Part shown: piece after piece, positions 57,676 through 64,000 of the stretch | How positions within the stretch are numbered: the first letter of the stretch is position 1 | Layout of the letters: each line of letters begins with the position of its first letter | Assembly: GCF_039544005.1 (NCBI RefSeq) | Contig: NZ_BAABKV010000001.1 | Span: forward strand, 6,510,001-6,574,000 | DNA length: 64,000 nt | Source: Kitasatospora paranensis | GTDB lineage: Bacteria > Actinomycetota > Actinomycetes > Streptomycetales > Streptomycetaceae | Direction: 5' to 3' | Notes under the pieces: model-generated | What the model was told of the DNA's origin: nothing | The model's input: only the letters and a program-made list of their open reading frames with translations | Databases searched by the model: none | Position numbers and translations under genes: made by a program

Positions 57676-60435
57676 ATGCGTCTGCGCAGCAGCTCGATCC
57701 GCGCGAAGATCATCGCGCTGCTCATGGTGCCCATCGTGGCGCTCGCCGGGCTGTGGATCTACGCCACCCTGATCACCACCGGTGACGTCCGGAGCCAGTT
57801 CGACGTCAGCTCCACCTACCGCGACCTGCTCGACCCGGTCGACGCCTACACCCTCGCCCTGCAGGAGGAACGGCGCACGGCGGTGCTCCGGCTCGCCGAC
57901 GACGGCAACGGCGCCCAGGCCGCCAAGGACGCCTACGACCACGCCCAGGCCGCCACCGACAGCAGCCTGCGCGAACTGCGCTACCTGATCGACGGCTCGT
58001 CCGCCGGCAAGCTCGACAGCCAGCAGCGGGTCAAGTTCCAGGACATCCTCACCGCGGCCGACCAGCTCGCCGCCATCCGCAGCCAGGCGACCCGCGAGGC
58101 GGTCAGCTGGGACCACGAGCTGTCCGCCTACAGCGAGCTGGTGGAGACGGTCTTCCCGTTCCGCTCCTCCTTCGCCGGCCGGCAGAGCGGCCAGCTGCCC
58201 CGCCAGACCATGCTGCTCAACGAGCTCGTCCGCTCCCGCGAGTACCTGGCCCGCGAGACCGCCGCGATGCAGGCCCTGCGGCTCACCCAGCACCCCGACG
58301 CCCAGCAGATCCAGGTCGCGCTGGACAACATGCACGCCCAGCAGGCGCTGTTCACCGTCTACGTCGGCGAGCTCGACCTGCAGGACCAGCGCGACTACGC
58401 CGACCTGCGCAGCTCCGACCCCTGGATGGCGCTGGCCGCCGCCGAGGCCACCTTCGACAGCGCGGCCGACCGCACGGCGACCATCCGCGCCAACCCCAAG
58501 GACCCGTGGAGCGAGGCCGCGCAGCCCTCGCTCGCGACCTTCGCCGACCTCAACACCCGGCTCGCCGACCGGATCGGCGAGCGCGCCCAGTCGTACGCGA
58601 TCAACCAGATCGTCCGGGGCGGCATCGCCGGTGTGATCGGCCTGATCGCGGTCGTGCTGTCGGTGCTGATCTCCTTCCGGATCGGCCGCGGGCTCGTCCG
58701 CGAGCTGGTCAACCTGCGCAACTCGGCGCAGGAGCTCTCCGGCGCCCGGCTGCCCGCGATGATGCTCCGGCTGCGCCGCGGCGAGGCGGTGGACATCGCG
58801 GCCGAGACCCCGGACCTGGAGTACGGCCCGGCGGAGATCGGGGAGGTCGGCCGGGCGTTCCACGAGGTCCAGCGGGTCGCCGTCGAGGCCGCCGTCGAAC
58901 AGGCGGAGCTGCGCCGCGGCGTCTCCGCGGTCTTCGTCAACCTCGCCCGCCGCAGCCAGGTGCTGCTGCACCGCCAGCTCACCCTGCTCGACACCATGGA
59001 GCGGCGCACCGAGGACCCGGCCGAGCTGGAGGACCTCTTCCGCCTCGACCACCTCACCACCCGCATGCGGCGGCACTCCGAGGGCCTGATCATCCTCTCC
59101 GGCGGCTCGCCCGGCCGTGCCTGGCGCAAGCCCGTCCGGATGGTCGACGTCGTCCGCGCCGCCGTCGGCGAGGTCGAGGACTACGCCCGGGTGATCGTCA
59201 GGCCGTTCCCCGGCACCGGCCTGCTGGGCAGTGCCGTCGCCGACGTCACGCACCTGGTCGCGGAGCTGGTCGAGAACGCCACGGTGTTCTCCCCGCCGCA
59301 CACCCAGGTCACCGTCCAGGGCGAGGTGGTCGCGCACGGCTTCTGCCTGGAGATCGACGACCGCGGTCTCGGCCTCAGCGAGCACGCTCTGGAGGAGATC
59401 AACCAGCGCCTCGCGGTGGAGCAGGAGTTCGACCTCGCCGACACCGACCGGCTCGGCCTGTTCGTGGTCAGCCGGCTCGCCCGGCGGCACGGCATCCGGG
59501 TGCACCTGCGGCCCTCGCCGTACGGCGGCAGCTCGGCCGTGGTGCTGATCCCGCGCGAGCTGCTCGCCGACGCCAGCGAGGTGATGGCGGACCAGTTCTC
59601 CGGCCGGCCGGTCGCCGAGCGGCAGCCGGCCGCGGCAGCCCGGGGCGGCGCGCACGCGGGCCGGCCCCGCAGTGCGCCCAAGCTGGCCGGCGGTCCGCGT
59701 CGGTCCGAGCCCGACCCGGTCAGCACCCCCGGCGGCCTGCCGCGGCGGCGGCCCGGCGGCTCCGGCCCGGAGGCCGGCCCGGAGGCCGGATCGGAGGGCC
59801 CCGGCACCGGCCGGCACCGCCGCACCGACCTCCCGGTCGAGGCCTTCCCCGCCGAGCCGGACCTGCCCGCCGGGCCGGTCGCGCCCGCCGCGGCCGCGCA
59901 GGCCCCGGGGGAGCAGCCGTCCGTGGCGCCGTCCCCGGTCGCCGGCGGACTGCTGCCGCGCCGGGTCCGGCAGGCCAGTCTGGCGCCGCAGCTCAAGGAC
60001 AGCACCGAGGAGCCGACCGAGGAGGCGGTGCGGGAGCGCTCGCCGGAGGAGGCGCGGGCCGCCTTCGCCTCGTTCCAGCGCGGCTTCCAGCGTGGCCGCG
60101 GCGACCGCCTGCAGCCCGCCTCGCTGACCGTCGTCCCCGACCTGCCGGACACCCCGGACACCGCCGGGCGCCCGCCCGCCGGGGCCGGGCTGCCGGCCGG
60201 CCGGGGCCTGTCGCCGGTCGGGCCGCCGCGGCCCCGGGTGGCGCTGCCGTCCGCACCCGTTCCGCAGGCCCTCCCGGCGGGGCGCCCGCGCCCCGCCCAG
60301 CTGTATCCCGTACGCTCCGGCACCTCGGCACCGCAGGCGCCACCCGCACCGCAGCAACCGTCCGCGCAGCGGACACCGCCCGTACGCCCTGCACCACCCG
60401 CACCACCCGCCCCAGCGGAAGGAACCGAATCATGA
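57676..60435 (+). CDS. cvnA: Conservon sensor protein CvnA (nitrate-sensing domain plus HATPase)
   Basis: A 919-residue membrane protein. An N-terminal segment (KIIALLMVPIVALAGLWIYA) and a second one near 313-335 (GGIAGVIGLIAVVLSVLIS) bracket an extracytoplasmic helical sensing domain; a HAMP-like linker, a dimerisation region (VNLARRSQVLLHRQLTLLDTME, lacking a typical phospho-His H-box) and an ATPase domain (LVAELVENATVFSPP, EIDDRGLGLS, GLFVVSRLARRHGI) follow. The last 300 residues are a Pro/Ala-rich disordered tail. ATG 57676 follows GAGGA. In conservons CvnA is thought to couple, GPCR-like, to CvnB-D at the membrane. Its stop overlaps cvnB. Confidence 0.92.
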   Translation: MRLRSSSIRAKIIALLMVPIVALAGLWIYATLITTGDVRSQFDVSSTYRDLLDPVDAYTLALQEERRTAVLRLADDGNGAQAAKDAYDHAQAATDSSLRELRYLIDGSSAGKLDSQQRVKFQDILTAADQLAAIRSQATREAVSWDHELSAYSELVETVFPFRSSFAGRQSGQLPRQTMLLNELVRSREYLARETAAMQALRLTQHPDAQQIQVALDNMHAQQALFTVYVGELDLQDQRDYADLRSSDPWMALAAAEATFDSAADRTATIRANPKDPWSEAAQPSLATFADLNTRLADRIGERAQSYAINQIVRGGIAGVIGLIAVVLSVLISFRIGRGLVRELVNLRNSAQELSGARLPAMMLRLRRGEAVDIAAETPDLEYGPAEIGEVGRAFHEVQRVAVEAAVEQAELRRGVSAVFVNLARRSQVLLHRQLTLLDTMERRTEDPAELEDLFRLDHLTTRMRRHSEGLIILSGGSPGRAWRKPVRMVDVVRAAVGEVEDYARVIVRPFPGTGLLGSAVADVTHLVAELVENATVFSPPHTQVTVQGEVVAHGFCLEIDDRGLGLSEHALEEINQRLAVEQEFDLADTDRLGLFVVSRLARRHGIRVHLRPSPYGGSSAVVLIPRELLADASEVMADQFSGRPVAERQPAAAARGGAHAGRPRSAPKLAGGPRRSEPDPVSTPGGLPRRRPGGSGPEAGPEAGSEGPGTGRHRRTDLPVEAFPAEPDLPAGPVAPAAAAQAPGEQPSVAPSPVAGGLLPRRVRQASLAPQLKDSTEEPTEEAVRERSPEEARAAFASFQRGFQRGRGDRLQPASLTVVPDLPDTPDTAGRPPAGAGLPAGRGLSPVGPPRPRVALPSAPVPQALPAGRPRPAQLYPVRSGTSAPQAPPAPQQPSAQRTPPVRPAPPAPPAPAEGTES

Positions 60436-60851
60436 CCGCAACGACGCAGCCGTCCGGAGACCTCAACTGGCTCCTGGACGACCTGGTGGGCCGCGTGGCG
60501 ACCCTGAGGCACGCCGTGATCCTCTCCGGCGACGGCCTCGCCACCGGCGTCTCCAGCGGCCTGGCCCGGGAGGACGCGGAGCACCTCGCCGCCGTCGCCT
60601 CCGGCTTCCACAGCCTCGCCAAGGGCACCGGCCGGCACTTCCGGGTCGGCGGGGTCCGGCAGACCATGGTCGAGCTGGACGAGGCGTTCCTCTTCATCAC
60701 CGCGGCGGGCGACGGCAGCTGCCTGGCCGTGCTCAGCGACGCCGAGTCGGACGTCGGCCAGATCGCCTACGAGATGGCCCTGCTGGTCAAGCGGGTCGGT
60801 GAGCACCTCGCCGCCGAGCCCCGCACCGAGCCCGTCCCGCCCGGGAGATGA
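60432..60851 (+). CDS. cvnB: Roadblock/LC7 protein CvnB
   Basis: A 139-residue roadblock/LC7-fold protein: LNWLLDDLVGRVATLRHAVI, SSGLAREDAEHLAAVASGF and EMALLVKRVGEHL. In conservons it acts with the GTPase-like CvnD, as MglB does with MglA, as a possible GTPase-activating partner. ATGA overlaps join it to cvnA and cvnC, so the operon is tightly coupled. Confidence 0.92.
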   Translation: MTATTQPSGDLNWLLDDLVGRVATLRHAVILSGDGLATGVSSGLAREDAEHLAAVASGFHSLAKGTGRHFRVGGVRQTMVELDEAFLFITAAGDGSCLAVLSDAESDVGQIAYEMALLVKRVGEHLAAEPRTEPVPPGR

Positions 60852-61314
60852 GCGTGTCGACGAGTGACGGGCCCGAGCCCCCGGTCGAGGACGACGGGCC
60901 GGACGTCGACCTGTTCGCGCCGCGCCATCCGGGGAGGACCGCTGGTTCGACGACGAGGCCGGACCGGTCGTCCGGCTCTTCTCGATGACCCGTGGCCGCG
61001 CCCGTCCCGTCGACGACGGCCTGTTCGACCTCATCTCGCTGGTCCGGGCGGTGGATCCGCCCGCGGCCGCCGAGGACGGACCGCTGCCCGCCCTCGGCGC
61101 CGAGCACCACGCCCTGATGGCGCTCTGCCGGGACGAGCCGCTCAGCGTCGCCGAGCTCGGCTCCTACACCGACCTGCCGGTCAGCGTGGTGCGGGTGCTG
61201 CTCGGCGACCTGGACGACGCCGGGCTGATCAGCGTCACCCGGCCGGTCCGGCTCGCCCAGCGCCCCGACGAGCAACTTCTGCGAGATGTGATCAATGGTC
61301 TCCGTGCACTCTGA
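60848..61314 (+). CDS. cvnC: DUF742 protein CvnC, apparent frameshift
   Basis: About 155 residues of the DUF742 family, with RPVDDGLFDLISLVRAV, ALMALCRDEPLSVAELGSYTDLPVSVVRVLLGDL (a winged-helix-like region) and LLRDVINGLRAL. The frame breaks in the G run 60931-60934; one added G restores PRHPGEDRWFDDEAGPVVRLF. ATG 60848 overlaps the cvnB stop. DUF742 proteins are the third component of all conservons; the biochemical role is unclear. Confidence 0.9.
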
Positions 61315-61899
61315 CACCCCGGCGGACGCCCGCCGTGCCCCTGGCCTGGCGTGGCGCTGAAGATCCTCGTCGCCGGCGGGTTCGGGGTCGGCAAGACCAC
61401 CCTGGTCGGCGCGGTCAGCGAGATCCGGCCGCTGCGCACCGAGGAGGTGCTCAGTGAACGCGGCCGCCCGGTCGACGACACCGCGGGGGTGGAGGCCAAG
61501 CGCACCACCACGGTGGCCATGGACTTCGGCCGGATCGACCTGCGCCCGGGCCTGGCGCTGTACCTGTTCGGCACCCCCGGGCAGGACCGCTTCTGGTTCG
61601 TCTGGGACGAGCTGGCGCAGGGGGCGCTGGGCGCGGTGGTGCTCGCCGACACCCGGCGGCTGGCCGACTGCTTCCCCTCGGTGGACTTCTTCGAGCGGCG
61701 CGGCATCCCGTTCCTGGTCGCGGTCAACTGCTTCGAGGGGACCGAGACGTACGCCCCGGACGACGTCCGGGCCGCGCTCGACCTCGACCCGGGAGTGCCG
61801 GTGCTGCTCTGCGACGCCCGCCGCCGCGAGGACGGCAAGGAGCTGCTGATCCGGCTGGTCGAGCACGTCGCCGGGATGCCGGGCACCGCCGCCCCCTGA
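61295..61899 (+). CDS. cvnD: Conservon GTP-binding protein CvnD, probable frameshift near the start
   Basis: An MglA/Ras-like nucleotide-binding protein of about 201 residues. The P loop is VAGGFGVGKTT, the G3-like motif LFGTPGQDRFWF and the base-recognition region VNCFEG. The start is inferred: ATG 61295 overlaps the cvnC stop and begins MVSVHSD as expected for CvnD, but its frame must gain one base in the C run 61338-61341 to reach the conserved domain; a start in the intact frame would be GTG 61351. As fourth conservon gene it completes the membrane G-protein-like complex. No cvnE P450 follows. Confidence 0.87.
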
Positions 61900-62044
61900 C
61901 GCCCCGTCCGGATGGTGGGACACTCCCGGCTCGGATCGCGGACACCGGCCCGCACGGGCTTGCCTGCCCGGGGTCCGGCGTGGAAGTCTCTTCGTGACGG
62001 CACGTTGCGCCGCTGTGGCGCCGTGCGAAGGGGAGGAGGCAGTC
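61900..62044. other. Short spacer after the conservon
   Basis: About 145 bases with no ORF; it carries the promoter expected for the leader ORF at 62045, but no hexamers stand out. Confidence 0.3.
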
Positions 62045-62155
62045 GTGACCGTGCACCGGATCGTCGTCGCCCGGACGCCTGCCCCTGCCGTACCCGCGCT
62101 CACCGTGCGCCGTCACATCGACCAGGCGCTGGTCTGCAGCGCCTGCTGTCGCTGA
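62045..62155 (+). CDS. Cys-rich short leader peptide
   Basis: A 36-codon ORF starting GTG 62045 behind a very strong GGGGAGGAGG site. It contains LTVRRHIDQAL and ends VCSACCR, three Cys codons within the last five residues. It resembles the actinobacterial 'putative leader peptide' class with an R-x-H-x-D core and terminal Cys, thought to report Cys-tRNA supply by ribosome stalling. The winged-helix gene begins 324 bases downstream, leaving room for an attenuator. The peptide itself probably has no function beyond being translated. Confidence 0.6.
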   Translation: MTVHRIVVARTPAPAVPALTVRRHIDQALVCSACCR

Positions 62156-62479
62156 CCTCTCCTCGGTCGCCGGGCCCCGCGCACCAGAGCGCGCCGCCGC
62201 GCCCGGACCGCCCGCCCCGTCCGCCCGTTCGCCGCGGACCGCGCCGTCGCCCCCCGCCCACACCGGAGACCCAGCCGTGGACCCGAACCGCCCTGCCCGC
62301 CGTGCCGATCTGGAGCCCTTCTGGCCGTCCAGACAACCGCACCTCTTCGACCAGACCTGTCGGCGCACACCCGGTGCGTCCCGTCCGGCGGACTTCTGAC
62401 AGACCGTCAGTTTTCTTTCGTCGTACGGCCTGACGCGCAGACGACCACCCGAATCCGTTTCGCGCGAAGAGAGCCCGTC
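62156..62479. other. Leader region between the short peptide and the winged-helix gene
   Basis: A C-rich, roughly 324-base stretch with no credible ORF. A lower-GC patch with GACAGACCGTCAGTTTTC lies near 62397-62415. It may hold an attenuator or a separate promoter; I could not define pairing alternatives by eye. Confidence 0.35.
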
Positions 62480-63193
62480 ATGTCCTCCGTCTCCACGGCC
62501 ACCCGTACCGTTCCCGTCAACGCCACCCCGCACCTGCGCGCCGTCCGCACCGCGGCCGCCCCCGGCACGGCCGACCGCCGTCATGTGCCGGCGCAGGTCC
62601 GCCCCACCGCGCTCCAGGCGCTGCCCCCGCAGCCCGCCGCCCCCGTGCTGCCCGCCGGCCTCCCCGAGGGTGCCACCGTGGTCGCCCTGCCGCAGTCCGC
62701 CCTCCCGCCGGGCCTGCTCGACCGGTACGGTGCGCGGCTCGGCGGCTCCGCCGGGCACCCGCTGGTCGGCTACCTGCTGCTCGTCCCGGCCGAACAGGCC
62801 CGTCCGGCCCGCACCGACTCCCTGATCGCCGCGGCCGCACCGGTCACCCCGGCGGCGGCCGCTCCGGCGGCCGGCGACGGCCCCCGCCCGCCGCTGCGGC
62901 CGTCCGCCCACGGCATCAGCGTGGACGTGGACCGCCGCAGCGCCCACGTGGACGGCAGGCTGCTCGACCTCACCTACCTGGAGTTCGAGCTGCTGGCCCA
63001 CCTCACCGAGCACCCGCACCGGGTGCACACCCGCGACCACCTGGTCTCCGCCGTCTGGGGCTACGGCCACGTCGGCGACGGCCGCACCGTCGACGTGCAC
63101 GTGGCGCGGCTGCGCCGCAAGCTCGGCGCCGCCTACCGCGACAGCATCGTCACCGTCCGCCGGGTCGGCTACAAGTACGCGCCGGTGGCCTGA
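62480..63193 (+). CDS. OmpR-type winged-helix DNA-binding protein without receiver domain
   Basis: A 237-residue protein. The N-terminal 140 residues are Ala/Pro-rich, with a short conserved-looking block VVALPQSALPPGLLDRYG and LVGYLLLVPAEQA; the C-terminal 95 residues are a PhoB/OmpR winged helix: LLDLTYLEFELLAHLTEH, RVHTRDHLVSAVWGY, RTVDVHVARLRRKLG and RRVGYKYAPV. There is no phosphoacceptor domain, so it is a one-component or partner-controlled regulator. GAAGAGAG precedes ATG 62480. The Cys-rich leader upstream suggests control by amino-acid supply. Confidence 0.9.
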   Translation: MSSVSTATRTVPVNATPHLRAVRTAAAPGTADRRHVPAQVRPTALQALPPQPAAPVLPAGLPEGATVVALPQSALPPGLLDRYGARLGGSAGHPLVGYLLLVPAEQARPARTDSLIAAAAPVTPAAAAPAAGDGPRPPLRPSAHGISVDVDRRSAHVDGRLLDLTYLEFELLAHLTEHPHRVHTRDHLVSAVWGYGHVGDGRTVDVHVARLRRKLGAAYRDSIVTVRRVGYKYAPVA

Positions 63194-63203
63194 GGAACGC
63201 GAA

Positions 63204-63242
63204 CGGCCGGGGCCGGACGCGCAAGGCGTCCGGCCCCGGCCG
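63204..63242 (+). terminator. Intrinsic terminator after the winged-helix gene
   Basis: A perfect 17-bp stem (left arm 63204-63220, right arm 63226-63242) with loop GCAAG starts 11 bases after the stop codon. It can also act for the converging reductase gene. Confidence 0.85.
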
Positions 63243-63281
63243 GTGGCACGGCCGACGGCGCAGGCCGGCCGGGCCCGTGGG

Positions 63282-64000
63282 TCAGCGGCTCAGCCGGTCG
63301 ATCTCGGCGAGCTCCTCGGCGGTCAGCGGGCCGCCGTTGAGCGCGTCGATGTTCTGGTCCAGCTGGGCGACGCTCGACGCGCCGATGATCACCGAGACCA
63401 CCCGCTCGTCGCGCAGCACCCAGGACAGCGCCAGCTGGGCCAGGGTCTGGCCGCGCTGCTCGGCGACTTTGTTCAACGCCCGCAGCTGCTCCAGCTTCTG
63501 TCCGGTCAGGGCCTCCTCGCGCAGGAAGTGGCCGACCGACATCCGCGACCCGGCCGGCACCTCGCCGCTGAGGTAGCGGTCCGTCAGCAGGCCCTGCGCC
63601 AGCGGGGAGAAGGCGATCAGGCTGGTCTGCGTCTCGCCGATCGCGTCCAGCAGGCCGTCCTCGGCGGAGCGGTTGAGGATCGAGTAGCTGATCTGGTTCA
63701 TCAGCACCGGGGTGCCCAGGCGGCGGAGGATCTCCACCGCCTCCCGGTGCTGCTCCGCCGGGTAGTTGGAGATGCCCGCGTACAGCGCCTTCCCGGAGCG
63801 CACCGCCGAGTCCAGCGCCCCCATCGTCTCCTCCAGCGGAGTCGTGGGGTCGTAGCGGTGCGAGTAGAAGACGTCGACGTAGTCCAGGCCCATCCGGCCC
63901 AGCGACTGGTCCAGGCTGGCCAGCAGGTACTTGCGCGAGCCGCCGTCGCCGTACGGCCCCGGCCACATGTCGTAGCCCGCCTTCGACGCGATGAACAGCT
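63282..64000 (-). CDS. Aldo/keto reductase, N-terminus beyond the window
   Basis: About 239 C-terminal residues of a YghZ-like aldo/keto reductase (NADPH-dependent carbonyl reduction). LFIASKAGYDMWPG reaches the right edge in frame. LDYVDVFYSHRYDPTTPLEETM, GISNYPAEQ, SLIAFSPLAQGLLTDRYL and the cofactor-binding VVSVIIGASSVAQLDQN are typical; the catalytic Tyr lies upstream of the window edge. The KYLLASLDQSLGRMGLDYVD segment supports the YghZ/Kv-beta-like branch. Convergent with the winged-helix gene. Confidence 0.9.
   Translation of the reverse strand, partial: LFIASKAGYDMWPGPYGDGGSRKYLLASLDQSLGRMGLDYVDVFYSHRYDPTTPLEETMGALDSAVRSGKALYAGISNYPAEQHREAVEILRRLGTPVLMNQISYSILNRSAEDGLLDAIGETQTSLIAFSPLAQGLLTDRYLSGEVPAGSRMSVGHFLREEALTGQKLEQLRALNKVAEQRGQTLAQLALSWVLRDERVVSVIIGASSVAQLDQNIDALNGGPLTAEELAEIDRLSR

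Noticed and set aside
61912..62433. A 173-codon ORF over the leader region
   Set aside because: Its Arg/Pro-rich composition lacks protein character and it overlaps the better-supported 36-codon leader ORF in another frame.

Overview
The window is very GC-rich actinobacterial DNA, most likely from Streptomyces, Kitasatospora or a close relative. The grounds are strong G/C bias at third codon positions, many GTG starts and 4-base stop/start overlaps, a conservon (cvnABCD), a GlgE-type alpha-glucan locus, DtxR/DmdR-type iron boxes and several families typical of streptomycetes. I see no rRNA, tRNA, insertion sequence, prophage or CRISPR array.

Layout. (1) 1-7291: two divergent operons of unknown pathway. 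The minus arm encodes three SnoaL-like proteins, a GMC flavin oxidoreductase and a VOC protein. The plus arm encodes two DJ-1/PfpI proteins flanking a benzoylformate-decarboxylase-like ThDP enzyme. (2) 7331-17526: alpha-glucan block, with glgE, maltokinase, glgB and a phosphohexomutase homologue that lacks the catalytic serine; then, divergently, a HTH-TPR regulator facing a 59-codon secreted-peptide gene coupled to a GlgM-type glycosyltransferase, with paired palindromes between them. (3) 17908-31972: iron-regulated siderophore region. It has diaminobutyrate aminotransferase and decarboxylase genes on the plus strand, and a vibrioferrin-like minus operon (ATP-grasp ligase, two NIS synthetases, PLP decarboxylase) opposite a FhuF-like reductase. 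Three iron boxes mark it. A cyclodipeptide synthase and a CYP121-like P450 sit inside this region. (4) 32004-38621: two exporters, a MerR regulator, and a flavin monooxygenase / hydrolase / SDR operon. (5) 38913-46000: secreted M43 protease, SDR, ABC exporter with a nested operator, lysophosphatidate acyltransferase and a teichoic-acid-type glycosyltransferase. (6) 46887-57301: small proteins, YjbQ, SbcCD, a Nudix protein, a secreted SGNH hydrolase and an acyl-CoA ligase. (7) 57676-64000: conservon cvnABCD, a short Cys-rich leader ORF, a winged-helix regulator and an aldo/keto reductase cut by the right edge.

How genes work together. GlgM (maltose-1-phosphate synthesis), Mak (maltose to maltose-1-phosphate), GlgE (polymerisation) and GlgB (branching) form a GlgE pathway without an adjacent TreS. 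The siderophore genes supply a diamine, amide-ligating enzymes, a decarboxylase and a reductase for iron release. CDPS plus CYP121-like P450 would make and oxidise a cyclic dipeptide.

Caution. Twenty apparent frameshifts in nineteen otherwise intact genes are all repaired by adding back one base, mostly in a C or G run. I treat them as consensus errors, and the affected genes are given as single CDS entries with the shift position noted.
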